Positions 57,887-64,000 of a stretch of DNA of 64,000 nt are shown here, one piece after another (within the stretch, counting starts at the first letter, position 1; the number at the start of each line of letters is the position of its first letter). The position numbers were made by a program, and so were the translations under genes. Source of the DNA: Sphingomonas aquatilis. GTDB lineage: Bacteria > Pseudomonadota > Alphaproteobacteria > Sphingomonadales > Sphingomonadaceae. The notes beneath the pieces were generated by a model. The model did not search any database. It was not told the DNA's origin and worked only from the letters and a program-made list of their open reading frames with translations. The stretch lies in NCBI RefSeq assembly GCF_014196115.1, contig NZ_JACIDB010000001.1, forward strand, positions 310,001 to 374,000, given 5' to 3'.

Positions 57887-58984
57887 ATGAGCACGCTCCT
57901 CGAGATCGCGGTCGTCATCCCGACCTTCAACGAGCGCGCCAACGTGCCGACGCTGATCGCGCGGCTCGACCAGGCGCTGGCCGGGCGGCGCTGGGAGGCG
58001 ATCTTCGTCGACGACGACAGCCCGGACGGCACCGCCGACGTGGCGCGCGAGCTGGCGCGGATCGATTCGCGCGTGCGGGTGATCCACCGTATCGGCCGGC
58101 GCGGCCTGTCGTCGGCGTGTATCGAGGGGATGTGCGCGACGGCGGCGCCGGTGGTCGCGGTGATCGACGGCGATTTGCAGCATGACGAAACGCTGCTGCC
58201 CAAGATGCTCGACCTGTTGCAGGCGGACGAGGCGCTCGACGTGGTGGTCGGATCGCGTTTCGTCGATGGCGGCGGCACGGGCGACTGGGACCGCGATCGC
58301 GTCGCCAAGTCGGCGTTCGCGACCAAGCTGTCGCGCCGGGTGCTGAAGGGCGACCTCAGCGATCCGATGAGCGGGTTTTTCGCGATCCGCACCGCGGTGG
58401 TGCGCGAACTGGTGCCCGACCTGTCGGCGATCGGCTTCAAGATCCTGCTCGATTTGATGACGACGAGCACGCGGCCGCTGAACTTCGCCGAGCTGCCCTA
58501 TACGTTCCGGGTGCGGACGGAGGGCGAATCGAAGCTCGATCACGTCGTCGCCATGGAATATCTGATCGCGCTGTACGACCGGATGTTCGGCCGGTTCGTG
58601 CCGGTGCGCTTCGCGATGTTTTCCGGCATCGGCGTGCTGGGCGTGGGCGTGCATATGAGTGTGCTGGGCGTCGCCATGCTGGCCGGTGCCGACTTCCTGT
58701 TCGCGCAGATCCTGGGCGCGGTGGCGGCAATGACGTTCAACTTCGCGCTCAACAATGCGCTGACCTATCGCGATCGGCGCTTGAAGGGATTCCGCCAACT
58801 GCTCGACGGCTGGGTGTCGTTCTGCGTCGTCTGTTCGGTGGGGCTGGTGGCGAATGTCGGCATCGCCGCCTTCGTCCATGATTTCCGCAACGGCGGGGCG
58901 GCGGCGTCGGCGCTGATCGGCATCTTGGTGGGCGCGGTGTGGAATTATGCCCTGTCGTCGAAGTTCGTCTGGGGCCGCTATTAG
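57887..58984 (+). CDS. GT2 polyprenyl-phosphate mannose synthase with GtrA-like membrane domain
   Basis: A 365-residue two-domain protein. The N-terminal GT2 domain (about 1-230) has VVIPTFNERANVPTLIARL, FVDDDSPDGTAD and VVAVIDGDLQHDE (Asp-Gly-Asp donor site), the layout of dolichol-phosphate mannose synthase. The C-terminal part (about 235-365) has four membrane helices of the GtrA type. It would transfer mannose or another hexose from a nucleotide sugar to polyprenyl phosphate. It is convergent with, and its stop overlaps, the PMT-type gene, which could use that lipid-linked sugar. Confidence 0.88.
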   Translation: MSTLLEIAVVIPTFNERANVPTLIARLDQALAGRRWEAIFVDDDSPDGTADVARELARIDSRVRVIHRIGRRGLSSACIEGMCATAAPVVAVIDGDLQHDETLLPKMLDLLQADEALDVVVGSRFVDGGGTGDWDRDRVAKSAFATKLSRRVLKGDLSDPMSGFFAIRTAVVRELVPDLSAIGFKILLDLMTTSTRPLNFAELPYTFRVRTEGESKLDHVVAMEYLIALYDRMFGRFVPVRFAMFSGIGVLGVGVHMSVLGVAMLAGADFLFAQILGAVAAMTFNFALNNALTYRDRRLKGFRQLLDGWVSFCVVCSVGLVANVGIAAFVHDFRNGGAAASALIGILVGAVWNYALSSKFVWGRY

Positions 58985-60264
58985 ATCCAGCTCTTCAGCC
59001 ACATCCACCCGTGGAACGAGTCCGCCCCCTTGAGCGGCGTCGCGGCGAGGATGGGGTAGAAGTGGACGAACAGCACCGCGGCGGCTGCGAGGATGGCCTC
59101 GTCCCAATAGCGCAGGCGCGCGCGCCAATGGTCGAAGGCGGCGGCGATGACAACGCACAGCCAGATGCTGGACAGATAGTAATAATAGAAGAAGCCCAGC
59201 GACTTGGGGATCAGCGCCCACATCGCGACGCTGGCGATCCACAGCAGCGCGACGCCGCCGGCGCGGACGTTGCCGCGCACCCAGGCGTACAGGCAGGCAA
59301 GGACGGCGATCAGCCCGCCCCACATCGCCACCGGATTGCCGAGCAGCAAAATGCCGCGCTGCGCGCCGTCGACGGGTTCGTACAGATACCAGACCGGCCG
59401 CCAGTCGAACGCCCAGGTCCACCAGGCGGACTGATAGGGGTGGGGCGGTAAAACCTGCGTCTGACGCGCGTACATGTCGAGCTGGAAGGGAAGCAGCGTC
59501 GACAGCGTGAGCGGTTGCGTCCGGTAGAGGAACGCCGGCCAGAAGGTGAGCGCGTAGGTGAGCGCGGCGACCACGCCGAGCGCGGCGAGGGCTGCGAGCG
59601 GGTGGAGGCGCGGTTGCGTGCGGTGCGCTAGCAGGAAGGCGAGGCCTGCAAAGCCGATATAGGGCAGCGCGGTCCATTTCGTGCCGACTGCGAGGCCGAG
59701 CAGCACCGCGCCGGCGATCCAGCGCCGCCAGGCCTGCCCGCGCGTCTGTGCCTGCATCGCCCAGAGCAGGGTCGCGACGCCAGTGACGACGAAGGCCGCC
59801 ATATAGCCATCGAGCATCGCGGTGCGCGCCTGCACGAAGACGGTGAAGTTGAGGATGGCCAGCGTCGCGCCGATGCCGGCGGTGCGGACGCGGCCGAACA
59901 GCAGATACAGGATCGCGAAGACGCCGACGACCACGGCGGTTGCCGCTAGCGTCGAACCGATCCGCCAACCGAGCGGATCGTCGCCGAACAGCGCCATGCC
60001 GGCGGCGATCAGCGTCTTGCCGAGCAGCGGGTGTTCGATGTTCACCGGCCCGCCAAGGTCACGCAGCATGCGCGCGGCGGGGACGTAATGCACCTCGTCG
60101 AACACCAACGTGTGCGGCGTCGTGAGCCGCCAGCTGAACAGCAGTTGCGCGATCAGGCCGAGGCCGAGCGCGGCGGGCAGGGGGCGGTGGAACAGGCGCA
60201 CCAGGGGCTTGTCGGGGCAAGCGGGCGGGTTGGCAAGCGGGTGCTGTCCGTGTCCACCCGTCAC
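58981..60264 (-). CDS. PMT-family dolichyl-phosphate-mannose-protein mannosyltransferase
   Basis: A 427-residue membrane glycosyltransferase of the PMT/GT39 type with about 11 helices. Key features are TLVFDEVHYVPAARML (the Asp-Glu pair of the first loop), VNIEHPLLGKTLIAAG, QARTAMLDGYMAAF and LGLAVGTKWTALPYIG. It should move a hexose from a polyprenyl-phosphate donor to protein or another acceptor. The start is GTG at 60264; an internal start is possible. The stop overlaps the stop of the convergent GT2 gene by 3 bases. Confidence 0.88.
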   Translation of the reverse strand: MTGGHGQHPLANPPACPDKPLVRLFHRPLPAALGLGLIAQLLFSWRLTTPHTLVFDEVHYVPAARMLRDLGGPVNIEHPLLGKTLIAAGMALFGDDPLGWRIGSTLAATAVVVGVFAILYLLFGRVRTAGIGATLAILNFTVFVQARTAMLDGYMAAFVVTGVATLLWAMQAQTRGQAWRRWIAGAVLLGLAVGTKWTALPYIGFAGLAFLLAHRTQPRLHPLAALAALGVVAALTYALTFWPAFLYRTQPLTLSTLLPFQLDMYARQTQVLPPHPYQSAWWTWAFDWRPVWYLYEPVDGAQRGILLLGNPVAMWGGLIAVLACLYAWVRGNVRAGGVALLWIASVAMWALIPKSLGFFYYYYLSSIWLCVVIAAAFDHWRARLRYWDEAILAAAAVLFVHFYPILAATPLKGADSFHGWMWLKSWI

Positions 60265-60290
60265 CCCCGGACTCGTTCCGGCGTGACGGG
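60258..60290. repeat. Short hairpin repeat (CCGTCACCCCCGG type)
   Basis: CCGTCACCCCCGGACTCG and GTTCCGGCGTGACGG form an imperfect hairpin between the divergent PMT and metZ genes. It overlaps the PMT start, so it could affect that start if transcribed. Confidence 0.55.
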
Positions 60291-60365
60291 GTGGGCGGGG
60301 CGGCCGTCTCGCGCAACCGTACCCTGCCCTTGCACCCCCCGTCCGTGTCCGGCAAAGCGGGCGGC

Positions 60366-61571
60366 ATGAAGCGCAAGGCAGGTCAGGACCGTTCGATCAC
60401 CGCCAATTGGCGCCCCGCGACGCTGGCCGTCCGTGGCGGCACGGCCCGCAGCGAATATGGCGAGACGAGCGAGGCGCTGTTCCTCACCTCGGGCTATACC
60501 TACGACAAGGCGGGCGACGCCGCGGCGCGCTTTGCCGGCGAGCAGGAGGGGATGACCTATTCCCGCCTGCAGAACCCGACGGTCGAGATGCTGGAACAGC
60601 GGATCGCGCTGCTGGAAGGTGCCGAGGCGTGCCGGACGATGGCTTCGGGCATGGCGGCGATGACCGCGGTGCTGCTGTGCCAGTTGCAGGCGGGCGATCA
60701 TCTGGTCGGCGGGCGCGCGGCGTTCGGATCGTGCCGCTGGCTGACCGATACGTTGCTACCCAAGTTCGGCATCCAGACCACGATCGTCGATGCACGCGAT
60801 CCGCAGCAATTCCTCGACGCGGTGCGGCCCGAGACGAAGGTGTTCTTCTTCGAAACGCCGGCGAATCCGACGATGGACGTGGTCGACATCCGCGCCGTCT
60901 GCGCCATTGCGCGGGAACGCGGCATCACGACCGTGGTCGACAATGCCTTCGCCACGCCCGCGTTGCAGCGCCCGATGGACATGGGCGCGGACGTCACCGC
61001 CTATTCCGCGACCAAGATGATGGATGGGCAGGGCCGCGTGCTCGCCGGCGCGGTGTGCGGGACCGAGGATTTCATCACCAACACGCTGCTGCCCTTCACG
61101 CGCAACACCGGCCCGACGCTGTCGGCGTTCAACGCCTGGGTAGTGCTGAAGGGGCTGGAGACGCTGGACCTGCGCATCACGCGGCAGGCAGAGAGCGCGC
61201 TGACGGTCGGCCGCTTCCTGGAAGCCCGCGTGCCGAAGATCCTACACCCGGGCCTGCCGAGCCATCCGCAGCACGCGCTCGCGATGAGCCAGATGCGCGC
61301 GACCGGCCCGATCTTCGCGTTCGAGGTCGCCGACCGCACCCAGGCGCACGGGCTGCTCGACGCGCTGGCGCTGATCGATATCTCGAACAACATCGGCGAT
61401 TCGCGCTCGCTGATGACGCACCCGGCCTCCACCACGCATGCCGGCGTGTCGGCGGAGACGCGTGCCGAGATGGGCGTGACGGAGGGCATGCTGCGGCTGA
61501 ACGTCGGCCTCGAAGACCCGCAGGACCTGATCGACGACCTCGACCAGGCGTTGCGCGCGGTCGGGCTGTAG
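60366..61571 (+). CDS. metZ: O-succinylhomoserine sulfhydrylase
   Basis: MetZ makes homocysteine directly from O-succinylhomoserine and sulfide. The 401-residue PLP enzyme has SEALFLTSGYTYDKAGDAAARF (the TSGY-Y pattern of MetZ), YSRLQNPTVEMLEQRIALLEG (cited in part), and the PLP lysine 217 in YSATKMMDGQGRVLAG. The usual MetZ ending TRAEMGVTEGMLRLNVGLED is present. The ATG at 60366 begins after a short leader with no SAM-type riboswitch that I could recognise. Its gene is followed by apaG after 7 bases. Confidence 0.94.
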   Translation: MKRKAGQDRSITANWRPATLAVRGGTARSEYGETSEALFLTSGYTYDKAGDAAARFAGEQEGMTYSRLQNPTVEMLEQRIALLEGAEACRTMASGMAAMTAVLLCQLQAGDHLVGGRAAFGSCRWLTDTLLPKFGIQTTIVDARDPQQFLDAVRPETKVFFFETPANPTMDVVDIRAVCAIARERGITTVVDNAFATPALQRPMDMGADVTAYSATKMMDGQGRVLAGAVCGTEDFITNTLLPFTRNTGPTLSAFNAWVVLKGLETLDLRITRQAESALTVGRFLEARVPKILHPGLPSHPQHALAMSQMRATGPIFAFEVADRTQAHGLLDALALIDISNNIGDSRSLMTHPASTTHAGVSAETRAEMGVTEGMLRLNVGLEDPQDLIDDLDQALRAVGL

Positions 61572-61578
61572 GGCGCGC

Positions 61579-61977
61579 ATGAAGCAGTTGTTCCCCCATG
61601 CCGCGACCACCGATGGCGTGACCGTGCGCGTCGCGGTCAGCTATCTGCCCGAACAGTCGGAGCCGCAGCGCGGGCGTTGGTTCTGGGCCTATCACATCCG
61701 GATCGAGAATGAGTCGGACCGCACGATCCAGCTGCTGACGCGCCACTGGATCATCACCGACGGCCGCGGCGCGCGCCATTCGGTGGAGGGCGAGGGCGTC
61801 GTCGGCGAACAGCCGGTGATCGCGCCGGGCGGGAGCTTCGATTACGTGTCGGGTTGCCCGCTGCAAACGCCGAGCGGCGCGATGCAGGGGAGTTACAGGC
61901 TGATCGACGAGGCTGGGCAGGCGTTCGACGCGTCGATCCCCAGGTTTGCGCTGCTGGCGCCGGCGGTCGAGACGTGA
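61579..61977 (+). CDS. apaG: Protein ApaG
   Basis: A 132-residue single-domain ApaG protein, a beta-sandwich fold. Typical sequence: VTVRVAVSYLPEQS, WAYHIRIENESDRTIQLLTRHWIITDG (cited in part), VVGEQPVIAPGGSFDYVSGCPLQTPSG (cited in part) and MQGSYRLIDEAG. ApaG is linked to stress tolerance, but its exact action is not settled. It follows metZ by 7 bases and overlaps the LysR gene in GTGA, so the three form an operon. Confidence 0.93.
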   Translation: MKQLFPHAATTDGVTVRVAVSYLPEQSEPQRGRWFWAYHIRIENESDRTIQLLTRHWIITDGRGARHSVEGEGVVGEQPVIAPGGSFDYVSGCPLQTPSGAMQGSYRLIDEAGQAFDASIPRFALLAPAVET

Positions 61978-62762
61978 AGCGCACACACCTTCCCCTCAAC
62001 GGCCTGCGCGTGCTGGATGCGGCGGCGCGGCACCTGAGCTTCACGCGCGCGGCGGACGAGCTGGCGGTGACGCCGGCCGCTGTCGGCCAGCAGATCCGCG
62101 CGCTGGAGGATACGCTGGGCGTCGTGCTGTTCCGCCGCACGACGCGCGGACTGGAGCTGACGCCGGAGGCGGAGGCGGGGCTGCCGGCGCTGCGTGACGG
62201 CTTCCTGCAATTCGAGGAAGCGGTGCGTGCGATGCAGGCGGGGCAATCGTCCAAGTCGCTGACCATCGCCGCGCCGCGCGACCTGACCGAGAAATGGCTG
62301 ATGCCGCGCCTTGCCGAAGTGGCGCAGGCGGATACGGAGCTGCGCTTCGTGCTGCTCGCTGCCGATGACACCGGCGATTTCACCGAGGCGAACCTCGACC
62401 TGGCGATCCGCTGGGGCGAAGGGCCGGGCGAGCATGAGGGCGAGGCACTCGAGTCGGAGGGTATGGTGACGGTGGCGGCGCCGGGCGGCGGGGACGCGGC
62501 CATCGGCTGGCCGGGTGCGCCGGGTGGTGACGGTGCGGCATTGGTGAAGGTCGCCGATGCGGGGCTCGCGATCGATGCGGCGGTGGCGGGACTGGGGCGC
62601 GCGACGGTGCCCGAACTGCTCGCGGCGCGGGCGATCGCGGCGGGGCAATTGGTGACGATCGGCGAGGCGCAACCGTCGCGTATGGGCTATTGGGTGGTCG
62701 CACCGCTGCCGCAATGGCGGCAGGCGAAGGTGAAGGCGCTGGTCGACGCGCTGACCGCGTGA
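61974..62762 (+). CDS. LysR-family regulator (GcvA-like)
   Basis: A 262-residue LysR-type regulator. The HTH domain is at about residues 7-65 (LPLNGLRVLDAAARHLSFTRAADELAVTPAAVGQQIRALE, cited in part). An effector-binding domain follows (SLTIAAPRDLTEKWLMPRLAEV, then DLAIRWGEG). The style is that of GcvA-like members. The start is GTG, overlapping the apaG stop. Unlike most LysR genes it lies in the middle of an operon rather than divergent from its target. Confidence 0.88.
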   Translation: MKRTHLPLNGLRVLDAAARHLSFTRAADELAVTPAAVGQQIRALEDTLGVVLFRRTTRGLELTPEAEAGLPALRDGFLQFEEAVRAMQAGQSSKSLTIAAPRDLTEKWLMPRLAEVAQADTELRFVLLAADDTGDFTEANLDLAIRWGEGPGEHEGEALESEGMVTVAAPGGGDAAIGWPGAPGGDGAALVKVADAGLAIDAAVAGLGRATVPELLAARAIAAGQLVTIGEAQPSRMGYWVVAPLPQWRQAKVKALVDALTA

Positions 62763-63274
62763 CGCCGACGCTGCATAGCGCGCGGCTGACGCTCAGTCCG
62801 CGCGTGGCGAACGATGCCGAGGCGCTATTTCCGACCATGGCGGATGCCGAGGCGATGCGCTGGTGGTCCTATCCGCCATTCACGCAGGTCGAGGATTTGC
62901 GCGCCCATTTCGCCGAGGCACATCCCGACTGGCGAGCCTGGGCGGTGACGTGGCGCGGCGAGGATCGGGCGATCGGCTTCGTCGCGGCAGGGCAGCGCCG
63001 GACTGGCGTGTCGGAGATCGGCTATCTGTTCGACCGCGCCACGTGGGGACAGGGTGTCGCGCGCGAGGCGTTGGGCGCGATGCTCGACCAGCTGTTCGCC
63101 GAGGGGCAGCGGCGGGTGTTTGCCGACATCGACCCCGACAATGCGCCGTCGATCGGGCTGGTCGAGCGGCTGGGCTTCGTGCTGGAGGGCCGCCTGCGCG
63201 CCGAGTGGGAGACTCACATCGGCGTGCGCGATACGCTGATCTACGGCCTGCTCAGGGACGAGTGGCGGGCGTAG
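62759..63274 (+). CDS. GNAT-family acetyltransferase
   Basis: A 171-residue GNAT protein of the RimJ/RimL-like subgroup: LHSARLTLSPRVANDAEALF, then the acetyl-CoA signature YLFDRATWGQGVAREALGAML, ADIDPDNAPSIGLVERLGFVLEG. It probably acetylates a small amine or a protein N-terminus; the substrate is unknown. The start is GTG overlapping the LysR stop. Its 3' end overlaps the convergent beta-lactamase-like gene by 23 bases. Confidence 0.9.
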   Translation: MTPTLHSARLTLSPRVANDAEALFPTMADAEAMRWWSYPPFTQVEDLRAHFAEAHPDWRAWAVTWRGEDRAIGFVAAGQRRTGVSEIGYLFDRATWGQGVAREALGAMLDQLFAEGQRRVFADIDPDNAPSIGLVERLGFVLEGRLRAEWETHIGVRDTLIYGLLRDEWRA

Positions 63275-64000
63275 CAACCAGCGCCAGCGCACGCGATACC
63301 AAGGCGACGAAGGCGGCATCGTCGACGCCTGCGTCCGGGCGGTGCCAGTCGCCGACCACTGCATACCAGCGTCCGTCCCGTGCCTGCGCCAGCAGGTTGA
63401 GCGTGATCACCCCCGGCTCCGACCCGCCCTTGAACCCGACATAGCGGAAGCGTGCCGCGGTGGCGGGGTCGATGCCCGGATTGATGCCCATGATGCCGCG
63501 CACCACCGGTCCCGCATCGCGCAGGTGGGCGAGCAGGCGCGCCATGTCGCGGGGCGATGCGAACCATTCGACGCTGGCGTTGGCGATCGGACCCGAAGAG
63601 AACATCAGCGGGTCGATGCGCTGGGTCGCGATTGCGGAGGCCTGCGCGGCGAGGAGGGTGCGGCGGCCGGCGGCGTCAGCGCCCTTCCATGCGGCGATCC
63701 GCGTAGGGTCAGCCTTGATCGCGAACGCCTCGCGCGTGGTCAGCACCGGCACGCTGCCGCCGAAACGCGCGGCCATGGCGTCGACCTCCTTGCGGCCCAG
63801 CACGCCGATCAACGTGTCGGCGGCGGTATTGTCGCTGATCGAGATCATCAGCGTCGCCAGCGTTTGGAGCGTCACCGGCGTCGCCGCGGGCCAGGCTTGC
63901 AGGATGCCGGAGGGGAGGGACGGTGCGGCAATTGGCACCACCTCGTCCCAGCGATGCTTGCCCGTGGCGACCTGCCGCGCGGTTTCGGCGAGCACCCACA
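63252..64000 (-). CDS. Class A beta-lactamase-like serine hydrolase (5' end beyond window)
   Basis: The visible 249 or so codons encode the C-terminal part of a class A beta-lactamase fold. The SDN motif is SISDNTAADTLIG, and later FVGFKGGSEPGVITLNLLA-like sequence (read as RYVGFKGGSEPG) has the KTG counterpart as KGG. The catalytic S-x-x-K motif and the true start lie beyond position 64000, so it is partial. It is on the minus strand and reads into the window. Many such proteins are D-alanyl hydrolases rather than antibiotic-resistance enzymes; which applies here is undecided. Confidence 0.82.
   Translation of the reverse strand, partial: WVLAETARQVATGKHRWDEVVPIAAPSLPSGILQAWPAATPVTLQTLATLMISISDNTAADTLIGVLGRKEVDAMAARFGGSVPVLTTREAFAIKADPTRIAAWKGADAAGRRTLLAAQASAIATQRIDPLMFSSGPIANASVEWFASPRDMARLLAHLRDAGPVVRGIMGINPGIDPATAARFRYVGFKGGSEPGVITLNLLAQARDGRWYAVVGDWHRPDAGVDDAAFVALVSRALALVATPATRP

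Noticed and set aside
57380..59968. An 862-codon minus-strand frame across leuB, the GT2 gene and part of the PMT gene
   Set aside because: It is an out-of-frame shadow with arginine/histidine-rich composition; the PMT protein is in a different frame.
60265..60365. A SAM-type riboswitch before metZ
   Set aside because: The leader is short and contains only a repeat hairpin; I could not find the conserved pseudoknot sequence of SAM-II or other SAM riboswitches.

Overview
This 64 kb window is chromosomal DNA from a high-GC alphaproteobacterium, most likely a sphingomonad (Sphingomonas or a close relative). That placement is an inference from gene content and style: cobS/cobT as an isolated pair, an FeS-type PhrB photolyase, a BamF-like lipoprotein next to lspA, very tight gene packing with ATGA/GTGA start-stop overlaps, and several families of dispersed inverted repeats between genes. 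No rRNA, tRNA, CRISPR array, transposase, integrase or phage gene was recognised. Layout: 0-13 kb holds a DUF815 ATPase, an ABC-F protein, a PepSY protein / response regulator / histidine kinase set, an HPP membrane protein, a flavin-dependent oxidoreductase, a HAD nucleotidase overlapping dapD, glpX, and an envelope pair (BepA-like M48-TPR protease and a DsbA-like protein). 13-21 kb has a diguanylate cyclase whose frame is broken by an early amber codon, a YadG/YadH-type ABC exporter, a CPBP protease, a class A penicillin-binding protein, prfB and a lipoprotein-type methyltransferase. 21.9-24.2 kb is a short accessory stretch of lower GC with small genes: a DUF2384 antitoxin-like protein, a ribosome-modulation-factor-like protein, small orphans and a 53-residue HTH-like protein. 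It ends at a short RadC/JAB protein. 24.8-35.1 kb is housekeeping: thyA-folA, cobS-cobT, an M19 dipeptidase, and ribF-ileS-lspA-bamF. 35.5-43.4 kb carries metC and sseA, phrB divergent from queF, and a GT4 glycosyltransferase next to a GH130 mannoside enzyme. 43.6-50.3 kb has an OPT transporter divergent from hom, three small exported proteins, a CoA-binding protein and apbC/mrp. 50.3-64 kb has hflK-hflC-degP, a DUF853 ATPase, recO, leuB, a polyprenyl-phosphate mannose synthase-like gene convergent with a PMT-type mannosyltransferase, metZ-apaG-lysR-GNAT, and a class A beta-lactamase-like gene cut by the window end. How the genes work together: hom, metZ and metC cover aspartate-to-methionine synthesis, with dapD on the lysine branch. 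hflK/hflC, degP, the M48-TPR protease, the DsbA-like protein, lspA and the BamF-like lipoprotein are envelope quality-control and biogenesis functions. thyA and folA are translationally coupled for thymidylate synthesis. The points most worth a second look are the decayed tandem duplication behind the histidine kinase, the amber codon in the diguanylate cyclase, a conserved element of about 47 bp found twice between convergent genes, the GT4/GH130 pair, the synthase/PMT pair, and the small-gene island.
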